Shown: positions 1-10,062, numbered from the stretch's first letter. The stretch: 58,753 bases of DNA from Betaproteobacteria bacterium HGW-Betaproteobacteria-16 (GCA_002840835.1 PHCQ01000029.1:1-58753), one strand, 5' to 3'. The notes: generated from the sequence alone by a model not told the origin. Program-made: numbers and translations.

Positions 1-2
1 TG

Positions 3-1530
<1,528 letters not shown>

Positions 1531-1540
1531 ATCAATCACT

Positions 1541-1603
1541 TGGTGGACACCATCGTTGCCGCTTAGACCGATCCATTCAAGGGTGGGATGGCCGTGCGCT
1601 TAC
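1541..1603 (-). mobile_element. Terminal fragment of an IS66-family element
   Basis: These 63 bases match 60 of 63 with the right end of the complete IS66 element (23358-23420) and end in the same outer sequence GCGCTTAC. Only the terminal repeat and untranslated leader remain; the transposase genes are absent. It directly follows the IS3-type element, so an older IS66 copy was probably lost or rearranged here. Confidence 0.8.
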
Positions 1604-1986
1604 GGCCCGAATTCAATTTCACGCGCATGAAAAGTCTCATGCTAAAGTGAAGTCTTGCTGCCTTCGGGTATCAAGCGGTTCATGTGACCGCCTTTTCTTT
1701 CCAGCATGTCATGTGCTGGGCACTGCCTTCGGGCAGTTTGGTATTTGTTTGGAAATCTCAGTGCTGGTTACCCAGTGCCGAGTAGCAAGCGATAAGGCTG
1801 GAGCAAAGATTCTTTCCAGATCCTGGCAACGTGTTTCACGCGGCCTTGATCAGATGGACTCTCCACAACGACCTGTTGCTCGCTTCGGTCATAGGCTCTC
1901 CATGCGGGCCGGTGCGTGGCGTCCTCTGTTGGTTCTCACAAGAGCCAAGAGAGGGCGTCATGCCCGGTTTCAGATTGGAGAGTCCT
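1604..1986. other. Non-coding stretch with four consecutive hairpins
   Basis: No convincing gene. Four small hairpins follow one another: 1654-1675 (CTTG...CAAG with a TTCG loop), 1675-1691 (GCGGT/ACCGC), 1701-1719 (CCAGCA/TGCTGG) and 1722-1737 (ACTGCC-TTCG-GGCAGT). This could be a structured leader or small RNA, with the last stem acting as a weak terminator. About 250 bases separate it from the next start codon. Confidence 0.3.
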
Positions 1987-2202
1987 ATGATCAGCAACAC
2001 TGTGGCAGTCAAAGAGCCTCTGGCCCCTCAAATTTTGAGCAAGGCTGGCGTCCCTCTCGATGAAGCGCTGTGGTTCAACCGCCTTCCCTCGGCACTCAAG
2101 GTGTACGCTTTGCGCGTGCCACGGGGGGAGGCCATTCTGAAGCGTGTACGCGAGTTCACGCAGCAGGCCATGCCGCAACAAGGGATGTCGTCGGCCTTAT
2201 AG
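1987..2202 (+). CDS. Small hypothetical protein (71 aa)
   Basis: Begins MISNTVAVKEPLAPQILSKA. I chose 1987 over the upstream in-frame ATG at 1831 because a GGAG motif lies about 8 bases before it and the extra N-terminal stretch has no protein-like character. Soluble, no membrane segment, no motif I recognise. A strong intrinsic terminator follows 20 bases after the stop, so it is the last or only gene of its transcript. Confidence 0.5.
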   Translation: MISNTVAVKEPLAPQILSKAGVPLDEALWFNRLPSALKVYALRVPRGEAILKRVREFTQQAMPQQGMSSAL

Positions 2203-2222
2203 CCGGAGGCTTTTGCCCAGAC

Positions 2223-2260
2223 AAAAATGCCAGGATCGCAGGATCCTGGCATTTTTTTTT
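2223..2260 (+). terminator. Rho-independent terminator
   Basis: Perfect 10-bp stem TGCCAGGATC / GATCCTGGCA (2228-2237 with 2242-2251), 4-base loop, then a run of nine to ten T. The stem is preceded by an A run, so it could also serve leftward transcripts. Confidence 0.85.
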
Positions 2261-2359
2261 GTCGGTACTCTGACCTTCTGCTGAAGTCAGGGACGCGAGC
2301 CTCTGCAACTGGAAGAAGCGATCTCAGCAAGATCGCTATGGGTAGGAGAGGGCATTTTT

Positions 2360-2698
2360 TTATCTGCCGTCAAGTTCATGAGATTTGGCAACGAGCCACA
2401 TCAGTCGGTCGGCAATTTCAGGAGCTTTCTCCACCACTTCCTGAAGCGGATAGGTGCCATTCGACATGCCCCCGTAGTGAACCTCACCGAAATGTGCGAA
2501 CCCTTCCGGGACGGCCTCGGCCTCCTTCCGGATCGCCTCGTGGATCTTGCTGTAAATCCCGGGCTCGGTTACCGCGCCACCACGCACGGTCGCGATTGCT
2601 CGGTACTGACCAGGCTGAATTTTGTCGATCTCAAATGTCAGGACCATGCCGTTGTGTTCCGTAATTGAGGTTTGAGCACCGATCAGAAGCACAACCAC
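2360..2698 (-). CDS. Hypothetical protein (up to 112 aa)
   Basis: Reads as a compact soluble protein with alternating beta-type segments (VLTFEIDKIQPGQYRAIATV) and a helical C-terminus (EIADRLMWLVAKSHELDGR). The first ATG is at 2698; a second at 2647 begins just at the well-formed part and may be the real start. No recognised domain. It lies about 80 bases after the methyltransferase-linked ORF at 2781 on the same strand and may be part of that transcript. Confidence 0.5.
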   Translation of the reverse strand: MVVLLIGAQTSITEHNGMVLTFEIDKIQPGQYRAIATVRGGAVTEPGIYSKIHEAIRKEAEAVPEGFAHFGEVHYGGMSNGTYPLQEVVEKAPEIADRLMWLVAKSHELDGR

Positions 2699-2780
2699 TG
2701 GACCAAAAGCGGGCTGTGCCTGTGTCCTGACTGTTACGTGCCTACGGTTGGCCTAGTGTTTCCCATTCCATACATGACAG

Positions 2781-3095
2781 TCAAGCACCTGCCTTCCGAA
2801 TTGCCAAGGCCAAGTGGCGAGCATGGACAGCGTTTGACTTCCAGTATGCGGCGATGGGTGCTTTGTGCTTGCGCCACGCTTCGTTTCCACGATTGCGAAA
2901 GTCCCTGCTCAATCCAAGAAGGGCCTTTTCGAGTCCAGATCGTGCCTCTGGAGACATGAGCGCGAGGGCTTGAACTTCTGGGATGAGAAGCAACGGGTTT
3001 CGCACCCCAGGCTGAGAACTTCTGGGTGTGATTGACGAGATCGTTGGCATGAGCATGGATGGTGGTCTTTCGGAAATCTTGGGTGAGGTTGTCAA
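2781..3095 (-). CDS. Hypothetical protein coupled to the DNA methyltransferase
   Basis: 104 aa, rich in Arg, Lys and Ala, mostly helical (ARSGLEKALLGLSRDFRNRG). Its ATG overlaps the stop of the methyltransferase gene as ATGA (3092-3095), so the two are translationally coupled. The family is not recognised and there are no visible nuclease motifs, so I do not call it the partner restriction enzyme. Confidence 0.55.
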   Translation of the reverse strand: MTTSPKISERPPSMLMPTISSITPRSSQPGVRNPLLLIPEVQALALMSPEARSGLEKALLGLSRDFRNRGNEAWRKHKAPIAAYWKSNAVHARHLALAIRKAGA

Positions 3096-4372
3096 AATGT
3101 TGTCTGCTGATTCAGCATTGAAATGGTGTCTGGATTTGGCGGCGCACAGTATTTGCCTGCAACCAGATCAAACGAAGTGTGAAACCCGACAGCAGATTCG
3201 AATCGAGATCCACTGCCTGCGGCGTACTCAGCAACTCGCTCTGTCGTCATCCATCGACGCTCGGTTAGCTCTGCTGCCAGCCCTGTCGTGTTCCAGCCTG
3301 CGAACAGATCGGCCACCAGTTGGCCAGGCTGTGTGAGGAACTGGATCAAGAACATAGCCAGCCGCAAAGGCATCATGGCGCCATGGGTGGGTAGGCCGGC
3401 TTCTTGGGCCACGCGACGCGCTCGAACAACCTCTTGGCTTGCGTGGCCGATCTGAAGCACATTGCGCGGGATTCGTCCCTCGGTCGGCCGTCCATAGGAG
3501 CCTGGGCGCAACTTGTAGGCTCCATCGCCGTAGTCAGCGCTACGTGATTCACCCCCTTGCGCAATCAGGCGCTTTTGTCGGTCAGAGTGGGGCTGCAGTA
3601 CTCGGCGGTTGTCAGCGAAACATGCCTTTGGGTCGTTGGTGAACCACAGCACCGGTTCGTAGCCCACACAGAGTTGTTGCCGACTCTTGCTGGCCCACTG
3701 CATAGGGCCAGGTGGCTTTGAAGGGTTTTGCCAGACGATGCGATCCATGAGTGAAAGTGAGAGCCGCTCCTCCAGCGCAAGGGTGAGTTTCTCGATGTAG
3801 GTCGAGCGTGCGGGGCTACCGGTCACAAAGCAGTCGTTGCTCACGTTCAAGGCGATGGAGCCCCCAGGCAAGAGATTCTTCACAAGAGGCTCAAGTGCTG
3901 AGCAAATGAAGTCGGTGTATGACGACTCGCCGGGGCCGCCGTAGGCCCTTGCTTTTCGGAGTGGGTAGGGTGGCGAGGTCAGCACGAGGGCGATGGGTTC
4001 ATCAATTCGCGGGAAAACGCTGCTGCAGCATCCCCACAATGCCAAGCCCAAGTCAGTGCTGTAGGCGACCAGATGGACGCCTGGGGCGGCATGAGTAAGC
4101 TCACTCTTTCCTGTCGCAAGACGCCACACGCCTCGTTTTCCCGGAACGCGTTCAATCAGACCAAGGCTTCGCAACGTTTGTTGGTGCCATCGCGCTTTTC
4201 GGGTCAAGAGGTTGCAGCGTTCGCGCGCTTTTCCGACCTCGCTCTTATCTCGCCATGCGGACACTCCCACGCCGACCATTTGTTCCAGTCTGGCGTAGAG
4301 ATCAGAGTTTGAAATTTCTTCGCCTGGTTGGTAGGCGGCTTGCACGGACGAGGCAGTAAATGGCATGTTGGG
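3092..4372 (-). CDS. Beta-class DNA methyltransferase (N4-cytosine or N6-adenine)
   Basis: 426 aa. It should transfer a methyl group from S-adenosylmethionine to an exocyclic amino group in DNA. The N-terminal ~90 residues look like a winged-helix region. The catalytic motif IV TSPPYPL is at residues 130-136, and the AdoMet-binding motif I (ADLFAGWNTTG) comes near the C-terminus; that IV-before-I order defines the beta class. Motif I is unusual: GWNTT where the family normally has GSGTT. I chose the ATG at 4372 because AGGAG precedes it; the frame opens at 4777 but the upstream part has no family similarity. It lies between two small coupled or closely spaced ORFs. TSPPY favours N4-cytosine specificity, but this is not certain. 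Confidence 0.85.
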   Translation of the reverse strand, partial: PNMPFTASSVQAAYQPGEEISNSDLYARLEQMVGVGVSAWRDKSEVGKARERCNLLTRKARWHQQTLRSLGLIERVPGKRGVWRLATGKSELTHAAPGVHLVAYSTDLGLALWGCCSSVFPRIDEPIALVLTSPPYPLRKARAYGGPGESSYTDFICSALEPLVKNLLPGGSIALNVSNDCFVTGSPARSTYIEKLTLALEERLSLSLMDRIVWQNPSKPPGPMQWASKSRQQLCVGYEPVLWFTNDPKACFADNRRVLQPHSDRQKRLIAQGGESRSADYGDGAYKLRPGSYGRPTEGRIPRNVLQIGHASQEVVRARRVAQEAGLPTHGAMMPLRLAMFLIQFLTQPGQLVADLFAGWNTTGLAAELTERRWMTTERVAEYAAGSGSRFESAVGFHTSFDLVAGKYCAPPNPDTISMLNQQTTF

Positions 4373-4389
4373 GTGCTCCTGACGGCTGC

Positions 4390-4566
4390 TCAGCTCTTGC
4401 GAACCCAACCCCCATGGCGACCTACCCAGATGGTGGCGCCATCCCTTCCCAACTGTTGCGCCTCGCGCTCGCTCGTAGTAATGCTGCGCTGCAGGTGATT
4501 GTTGCGTCGTACTTCGCAGAGAAAGTCGCCTGGTTTGGATGCCGGGATTTTGTGAATGATGGTCAT
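4390..4566 (-). CDS. Small hypothetical protein upstream of the methyltransferase (58 aa)
   Basis: Starts MTIIHKIPASKPGDFLCEVR with GGAG about 7 bases upstream and ends 17 bases before the methyltransferase start, so it is the first gene of that transcript. Short basic protein with aromatic residues near its end (TIWVGRHGGWVRKS). It could be a controller or leader of the operon, but no helix-turn-helix is evident. Confidence 0.5.
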   Translation of the reverse strand: MTIIHKIPASKPGDFLCEVRRNNHLQRSITTSEREAQQLGRDGATIWVGRHGGWVRKS

Positions 4567-4890
4567 GATTAGCTCCGAGTGATGTTGAATGTTCGTGGCC
4601 AAGTACCGCTATCGCATTTGGCAAATTCAAGTTACACCTCAGCTCGTAGCTGTCAAGCCAGCCAACGAGTTGGCCAGCAAGTGTCAAAAACAATTGAGTG
4701 TGTCTTTCGACAATTGAGTCTGAAATTCTTCTCAGTTGAAAACAGCACTTCGAACTGGTTGGTACTGCTCGCGACATCTGTTCCAGCGAGGTCGGTTACC
4801 AGCTGAAGTGGAGTGCCTCACACTTTGCGAGCTGAACAGGGCAGAAGGCTGAAAACAATGGCCCTCGGGAAGCCGCAGGGATGGCGGTGG

Positions 4891-4906
4891 CTGGATGAAT
4901 ACACAG
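4891..4906 (+). promoter_or_regulatory. LexA box (SOS operator) of umuDC
   Basis: CTGGATGAATACACAG fits the SOS consensus CTG-N10-CAG with an AT-rich centre, and TA follows as in the extended consensus. It lies 28 bases before the umuD start, where LexA would block the promoter. Confidence 0.85.
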
Positions 4907-4934
4907 TATCATTCGGCCTCACTGAACCTTCCCG

Positions 4935-5369
4935 ATGTCTACCTCCGTCGCCCCCACACCCCTGGCCGATCTGCGCCTGCCCGCCACAGAGATCCGCTGT
5001 AGCGTGCACGCAGGCTTTCCATCGCCCGCTGAGGACCATGCAGGGCGACGCATCGACGTCATCGACAAGCTGGTCACGCACCCCCAGGCAACCTTCACCA
5101 TGCGCGTACGCGGCGAATCCATGCGGGAGGCAGGCATCTTCGATGGGGATGTGGTTCTGGTTGACCGCGCGGTGCGGCCGCAGCACGGCATGGTGGTCGT
5201 TGCAGTGGTTGATGGCGAGTTCACCTGCAAGCAGCTGTGGAAGCGCGGGTCCAACATCAAGCTAAAGGCGGCCAACCCCACCTTCGCAGACATCACACCC
5301 AAAGATGGCCAGACGGTCGAGGTCTGGGGCGTAGTGATAGCTGCCATCAAGCAATTCCCGATCAGGTAG
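4935..5369 (+). CDS. umuD: UmuD-type SOS protease subunit of DNA polymerase V
   Basis: 144 aa, normal size for the family. RecA filaments trigger self-cleavage to UmuD', which joins UmuC to form translesion polymerase V. The S24 peptidase features are visible: the catalytic serine in RVRGESM and the lysine in GEFTCKQLW. The probable cleavage site is Ala-Gly in CSVHAGFPSPAED, where E. coli UmuD has Cys-Gly; this Ala-Gly pair is the form found in LexA. umuC follows after 7 bases and a LexA box precedes it, so the pair is a damage-induced operon, as is common on plasmids. Confidence 0.95.
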   Translation: MSTSVAPTPLADLRLPATEIRCSVHAGFPSPAEDHAGRRIDVIDKLVTHPQATFTMRVRGESMREAGIFDGDVVLVDRAVRPQHGMVVVAVVDGEFTCKQLWKRGSNIKLKAANPTFADITPKDGQTVEVWGVVIAAIKQFPIR

Positions 5370-5376
5370 ACCCGCC

Positions 5377-6735
5377 ATGGACAGGCCGACCCAGGCGCCG
5401 CTTTTTGCCCTGGGGGACGCGAACAACTACTACGTGTCCGCCGAGCGCTGCCTGCGCCCCTCGCTGAATGGACGCCCCGTCACTGTTCTCAGCAATAACG
5501 ATGGCTGCTGCATAGCGCGCTCCAACGAGGCCAAAGAGTTGGGCATCAAAATGGGAGCGCCCTGGTTCGAGGTCAAGCACCTTGAAGAATCTGCGGGACT
5601 TGTGGCCCTGTCAGCCAATTTCGAGCTATACGGCGAAATCTCGGATCGCGTGATGAGCCTGGCGGCAGGGCTTGGTCACCGCCAAGAAATTTATTGCATC
5701 GACGAAAGCTTCCTCGACATGAGCGGCATTCGCGGTGACCTGCGCGCTCGGGCCTTTGCCATCCGCTCCAGGATCCTGCAGTGGGTGGGCATTCCCTGCT
5801 GTGTTGGCATAGGGCCCACTAAAACCCTGGCCAAGCTGGCCAACCACGTGGCAAAGACGGCCGAGCGCAAGCCGGGCAGCTACCCGGCTGAGCTGGCCCA
5901 GGTGTGCAACCTCGCCACGCTCACGCCGCCTGACATGGAACAGATACTTCGGGCTACCCCGGTGGGTGAGGTCTGGGGCGTGGGCCGGCGCATCAGCAAG
6001 CAGCTCATCGACCAGGGTGTGGCCACTGCGCTGGATCTCGCCCGCATGGAGCCGGCCATTGCCCGGCGCGGGTGGTCGGTGATCTTCGAGCGCACCGTCC
6101 GTGAGCTGCGTGGCGAGTCCTGCCTGGATCTGGAGGACATTCCGCCCAACAAACAGGAAATTGCGTGCACTAGGTCATTCGGGAGGCCGATTACCGAGCT
6201 TCGCGACTTGATCGAGGCCGTGAGTGATTTCTCCTGCCGTGCCGCCGAAAAGCTGCGCCGCCAGAACGGGGTCGCGGGTCAGGTGATGGTCTTCATCCGC
6301 ACCAGCCCTTTTCGAAAGACACCCCAGTACAGCCGCTCCATGGTGGTGCCTCTGCGCAGCCCGACGAGCGACACGCCAGCGCTGGCCACCGCCGCAGCGC
6401 ATGCACTGAGGATGATCTACCGACCCGGTTTCGTATACGCGAAGGCAGGCGTCATGCTGCTTGATCTGGCACCATCGAGCCGCGTCCAACTCGAACTCGC
6501 GTTCGACACCTCAACGGATGACGGCGGTGTACCAGCCGCCGGCGGCGCCCACCGCTTTGAACTGATGCGAGCTGTGGATGGCCTCAATGAACGGTACGGT
6601 CGCGGCACGCTCACGATTGGCGCGCGCGGCACCCAGCGATTGGCTGGAAGCGGACGGAACTGGCAGATGAAGCAGGAGCGCAGGACGCCGGCCTACACCA
6701 CCAGGTGGTCGGACATGCCGGTGGTGCGAGCCTGA
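5377..6735 (+). CDS. umuC: UmuC, Y-family DNA polymerase V catalytic subunit
   Basis: 452 aa, slightly longer than E. coli UmuC (422). Catalytic acidic residues are in FALGDANNYYVSAER and the YCIDESFLDM motif, with the thumb region containing VGIGPTKTLAKLAN and a little-finger domain in the C-terminal third. It copies past damaged bases at the price of mutation. It is translated right after umuD and regulated with it. The last ~30 residues beyond the conserved region are basic and poorly conserved. Confidence 0.95.
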   Translation: MDRPTQAPLFALGDANNYYVSAERCLRPSLNGRPVTVLSNNDGCCIARSNEAKELGIKMGAPWFEVKHLEESAGLVALSANFELYGEISDRVMSLAAGLGHRQEIYCIDESFLDMSGIRGDLRARAFAIRSRILQWVGIPCCVGIGPTKTLAKLANHVAKTAERKPGSYPAELAQVCNLATLTPPDMEQILRATPVGEVWGVGRRISKQLIDQGVATALDLARMEPAIARRGWSVIFERTVRELRGESCLDLEDIPPNKQEIACTRSFGRPITELRDLIEAVSDFSCRAAEKLRRQNGVAGQVMVFIRTSPFRKTPQYSRSMVVPLRSPTSDTPALATAAAHALRMIYRPGFVYAKAGVMLLDLAPSSRVQLELAFDTSTDDGGVPAAGGAHRFELMRAVDGLNERYGRGTLTIGARGTQRLAGSGRNWQMKQERRTPAYTTRWSDMPVVRA

Positions 6736-6766
6736 GCCGAGCTCACTGCGACCCAAGTCCAACAGT

Positions 6767-7453
6767 CTACTTGGGCTTCGAATCGGCGGCTGTTGGGGTG
6801 GTAGTTAGTACTGGGGACGCCGCGAAAGGGTCTTCATCAGCCATAACGGAGATCGACGGATGGTCTTGCAGCAGTTGTATCCAGCCGACGTCCCGCTGTA
6901 GTTCAGGACAGTCTTCTTCCCGCTGCAATGGTTCGAGTCCAATCGCGTCCATGCGGTGATGCCAAAAACCATAGTTGCGCCCAGGTTGGCCGCGATGGAA
7001 CGATTCCCAGCTGAGTCCATGCACTGTCTTGCCGTATCTCTCAAACAGTGCCCTGGCCGCTCGTTGGAATGGAGAGTAGTCGGGGGTGAAGGCGGGGATT
7101 CCCAACTTTCGCTTGATGTCGCCGTCTACACGAATGAATAGGGCCGGCTCCCGATACTTGAAGCGCACGACCTTGTATGTGATTGCCAACTTAGGCGAGT
7201 AGCTGTACTCGTCCAGTGAAGATGATCGCAAGATTCGGCACTCCATGGCAGCCCCTGCGATGTTGTCGCCGGTGTACAGAATGGCGAACAAACCCTTCTC
7301 CCCTGGAGGCGGATCGAAGCGGCCCGTGCGGTGGGCTTCAGCAGGAAGCCCATATGCAGCCCCAGGGTGGCGGAACAGGCGGATGAGCGGCGCTTCGTCA
7401 TGACCTCGTACCTCGATATCGATATCGGCATCGGTGAATGAAATGGTCTTCAT
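6767..7453 (-). CDS. RES-domain toxin
   Basis: 228 aa. The RES family is named for conserved Arg, Glu and Ser, and candidates are visible: Arg in RLFRHPG / GRFDPPP, Glu in AAMECRIL and Ser in GLSWESFHRG. Known members deplete NAD+ or transfer ADP-ribose and stop growth. Its start overlaps the stop of the upstream gene as ATGA (7450-7453), the usual coupling in Xre/RES pairs with the antitoxin first. The acidic, proline-rich tail after residue 200 is unusual. Confidence 0.75.
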   Translation of the reverse strand: MKTISFTDADIDIEVRGHDEAPLIRLFRHPGAAYGLPAEAHRTGRFDPPPGEKGLFAILYTGDNIAGAAMECRILRSSSLDEYSYSPKLAITYKVVRFKYREPALFIRVDGDIKRKLGIPAFTPDYSPFQRAARALFERYGKTVHGLSWESFHRGQPGRNYGFWHHRMDAIGLEPLQREEDCPELQRDVGWIQLLQDHPSISVMADEDPFAASPVLTTTPTAADSKPK

Positions 7454-8271
7454 GCGTCACGTGCTTCCGCGAGTGATCGCGCCACGTTGGTGACGAATTC
7501 GAGTCGCTCCTGATATGGCTTGGCCAAGAACTCAGCCGCTTCAATATCTTCCGGGTCAGGCAAGCCTGCGCCCGTGAGCACCTCTACGGGCGTGAAACCG
7601 CCAAGAAGTTCGTTGCGGCTGACAAAGAACTGGAAAGCCTCGGCCGCATCAACACTACTACCGGGGCCGTCGTATCCAATGGCCTTCAGGACCTGTTCCA
7701 GCGTTGCTCCTGCAATGCCTTCCCAGGCCTGGAAGATCGGGAACCCGCGACCGCGCTCCCGTCCCTCGGTGAGGATTGCGATCAGCTTTCCAGCTTGGTG
7801 GCGCTGCCGCACCGCTTCTTCACTGATGCCCAACATTTGGGCGAGTTCATTGCCTGAGACCAGCTTGCCTGGTTCGCCAACCAGTTCCCGTGTCACGGAA
7901 GTGGCCAACTGCGTGAGTGCTGATTTGGTACTCACCAATTCTTGAACTATGTCTTCAAACAGCGAGCGAAGTTGAACCGCCTCGAGCGTCGCTGTATGGC
8001 CCATCAACAAGTCGGTGGCTGCGAATGAGGAACGTGAGTTACTTGCCAAGACATCGCGGATCTTGCAGGCAAGGGAAGAGTTGCTCCAGCCGGCTTGCGC
8101 AGGCACGAAGAAGTGCATCCGGCGGCTGGCGCCAGCGGCCGAATGAGCTATCCGCACCGCTCGCACACTTTCATCGGATATGCGTTGCATCTCTTGGACG
8201 ATAGTCTCCGTAGATGCAGTGGCCCATAGGGGAGTCTCTACGTCGCTGCGATGGAAAACAGGTGTCGTCAT
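7450..8271 (-). CDS. Antitoxin of the RES pair, with helix-turn-helix and DUF2384-like tail
   Basis: 273 aa, well above the ~150 aa usual for this class. A helix-turn-helix is visible at about residues 140-165 (SGNELAQMLGISEEAVRQRH). The C-terminal part FFVSRNELLGGFTPVEVL resembles the toxin-binding DUF2384/MbcA region, normally of the form LGGrTPlelL. The first ~130 residues are extra. A GGAGG motif precedes the ATG. It likely represses its own promoter (see the repeat at 8307-8324) and neutralises the RES protein encoded by the overlapping next gene. Confidence 0.7.
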   Translation of the reverse strand: MTTPVFHRSDVETPLWATASTETIVQEMQRISDESVRAVRIAHSAAGASRRMHFFVPAQAGWSNSSLACKIRDVLASNSRSSFAATDLLMGHTATLEAVQLRSLFEDIVQELVSTKSALTQLATSVTRELVGEPGKLVSGNELAQMLGISEEAVRQRHQAGKLIAILTEGRERGRGFPIFQAWEGIAGATLEQVLKAIGYDGPGSSVDAAEAFQFFVSRNELLGGFTPVEVLTGAGLPDPEDIEAAEFLAKPYQERLEFVTNVARSLAEARDA

Positions 8272-8306
8272 GGCAAAGCCTCCAAGGACATTAAATTATC
8301 GCACCA

Positions 8307-8324
8307 CTTGGACTATAAGCCAAG
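8307..8324 (-). promoter_or_regulatory. Candidate operator of the toxin-antitoxin operon
   Basis: Inverted repeat CTTGG-N8-CCAAG about 35 bases before the antitoxin start, overlapping an AT-rich TATAGT sequence on the minus strand that could be a -10 box. Autoregulation is usual for such operons; the site itself is inferred. Confidence 0.35.
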
Positions 8325-8370
8325 CAAATGTGTTGCTGCTCATCTGATTCACAGCAACCTGCGAGTTCCC

Positions 8371-8610
8371 TCACAGATCGTCAATATCCTCGACCGTCAG
8401 ACCATAGCGCGACATCAATGCGTTGATCTCCTCGATGACTTCAGCGCGCCGAGCTGCCGTTGGGTGCGGGACGGCTTGCTGGTTTTCCTGCTGAAAAAGG
8501 TCACTCAGGCCCCGCATGAGCTCTTGATACCGTTGCTCACCCAGGGATTCACCTGCACGAAATCTGCTCTGCTCGCTCTTGCGTCCGAGACGTTGATGGG
8601 GGCGCGTCAT
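8371..8610 (-). CDS. Small H-NS-like or coiled-coil protein (79 aa)
   Basis: The C-terminal half, AEVIEEINALMSRYGLTVED, resembles the oligomerisation segment of betaproteobacterial H-NS-like proteins (EIxxLMxxYGLTxxDL). The DNA-binding half of such proteins is missing. It could be an H-NS antagonist-type fragment or an unrelated helical protein. It lies about 100 bases before the toxin-antitoxin operon on the same strand. Confidence 0.4.
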   Translation of the reverse strand: MTRPHQRLGRKSEQSRFRAGESLGEQRYQELMRGLSDLFQQENQQAVPHPTAARRAEVIEEINALMSRYGLTVEDIDDL

Positions 8611-8924
8611 TGAATTGTTCAGGTCCAGTACAGAATGGGCGGATGTTCCACCCGCGTGTGCGTTTAGGGGCGGCGTGTGCTCTTTGATGGCATGTGGAAA
8701 ACCGGTTCCCCATAACGCCCCTTCAGGTGTTCGAGGTCATCATGGGGCAGCTCGCCTCGTGAAGCACCATGTGCAGTGCCAGCGACCCACGCCTCATAGG
8801 GGGTCGGCTCTCTCCCTCTATCGGCTGCGAATGCTTTTTTTTCATGCGTGGTACTCAGGTTGGGTGATGGTCGGTGCTGTGTCTTTGCTCATGGTGGATC
8901 TTGAGGATTGAAGAAAAGCTGCCC
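8611..8924. other. Intergenic region without a recognised gene
   Basis: No frame on either strand looks protein-like. It separates two minus-strand genes and probably holds the promoter of the H-NS-like ORF and the 3' end of the recombinase-like transcript. No clear terminator was seen. Confidence 0.4.
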
Positions 8925-9962
8925 CTATTTTGCCGACGCCGGCTCGTGCGTTCTGACGCGAAGCGGCTGCAGGACGGCCGGATCGATGTGACCGCGCAAG
9001 CCCCGAAAACTCTTCTGGTCTTTGAAACCGGCACGCCGCACCACTTCGTCGGCCGGCATGCCGGCGTTGAGCCAGTGCACCAGGCGCGAGTTGCGCAGCA
9101 CTTGCGCACCGATGTGGTTGGGCATGTCCAGGTGGTGGGCTTTGAATGCTTGCCGCACGGTGGTCGACACCAGGTGGAAGATCGAGTGGTTCGTCATGGC
9201 CCGGCCCTTCTTGGACACGAAAACCACGTCCTCTTCACCCGGGCGCGAAACGGTGATGCCACGGCGGATCTCCATCCAGTGCCGCAGCGCTGCGCTGGCA
9301 CGGGGCTCCAGCTGAAGCGTGCGCACCTGGGCCGTGCGTTTGCCATCGATCGACAGGCTCACCTTGCTCAGGTGGCCACCCACGTGCTGCAGGCGCAGCT
9401 GGCACAACTCGCTGGTGGTGATCGCGGCATCGAGCAGCACGCTCAGGATGGCCCGATCGCGCACGTCCATGCGCTGCATGCCGCTGGGCAGCGACTCGGC
9501 GATGGCCTGGAGCTGGATGGCGTGAAAAATCTGCCCCTCTGACTGTTCCTGCACGCTCAGGGGCTCTTCGGCGCCGGCGAAGGGGCTCTCCCGCACCAGG
9601 CCGCGGTGCAGGGCGTGCATGTACAGGATGTGGAGGAAGCGCTGGTAGCGCTGGCGGGTGATCTCGCTGATGGGGGCGCTGCGCGACTTGCGCGTCGACG
9701 CGGCCGGGGAGGGTCCCTGCTGGAGGTAGCGCTGTGCATGCTCCGAGGTGGCCAGCAACCAGTGCACTGGTTCATCGCGGCCGCCGGCGCTGGCAAGCCA
9801 TCGGCACCAGGCTCGCCACATGTAGCGGTAGGGCTTCGCAGATGACGCGCTGATGGGATCACGCGCCGCGTTGGCCCGATTCACAAGCCAGTCTTCGAAG
9901 TGGTCCTCGGCGCTGTGGCCACCGTCCACCGCGCCTGCAGACAGTGCAACTGGCTCGCTCAT
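8925..9962 (-). CDS. Tyrosine-recombinase-like protein with a degenerate active site
   Basis: 345 aa with the two-domain layout of phage integrases: an N-terminal SAM-like helical domain (to ~120) and a C-terminal catalytic-type domain. The residues needed for catalysis are largely gone: the motif-I arginine position reads AAITTSELCQL; the HxLR box reads AQVLRNSR, keeping Arg but losing His; the later GH box reads GF; and no nucleophilic tyrosine follows. It is more likely a DNA-binding protein than an active recombinase, for example an accessory factor or regulator. A good sigma70-like promoter with a 23-bp repeat lies upstream. Confidence 0.75.
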   Translation of the reverse strand: MSEPVALSAGAVDGGHSAEDHFEDWLVNRANAARDPISASSAKPYRYMWRAWCRWLASAGGRDEPVHWLLATSEHAQRYLQQGPSPAASTRKSRSAPISEITRQRYQRFLHILYMHALHRGLVRESPFAGAEEPLSVQEQSEGQIFHAIQLQAIAESLPSGMQRMDVRDRAILSVLLDAAITTSELCQLRLQHVGGHLSKVSLSIDGKRTAQVRTLQLEPRASAALRHWMEIRRGITVSRPGEEDVVFVSKKGRAMTNHSIFHLVSTTVRQAFKAHHLDMPNHIGAQVLRNSRLVHWLNAGMPADEVVRRAGFKDQKSFRGLRGHIDPAVLQPLRVRTHEPASAK

Positions 9963-10039
9963 CGAGCCGCCCTGGCCAAGCAGCCACCCACCAAAGAAGC
10001 CAGCAACAAACGCAGGGTGCAGAAATCAGGAGTCATATC

Positions 10040-10062
10040 CAGATGATACTAACGTCACTGCC
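10040..10062 (-). promoter_or_regulatory. Promoter with operator-like repeat for the recombinase-like gene
   Basis: One copy of a 23-bp sequence found inverted at 10236-10258. On the minus strand it contains TATCAT as a -10 box (10043-10048), with TTGAAA as -35 (10065-10070) at a 16-base spacing. Transcription would run toward the gene ending at 8925. The shared core GTGACGTTAGTATCAT lies between and over the promoter boxes, suggesting a common repressor. Confidence 0.55.
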
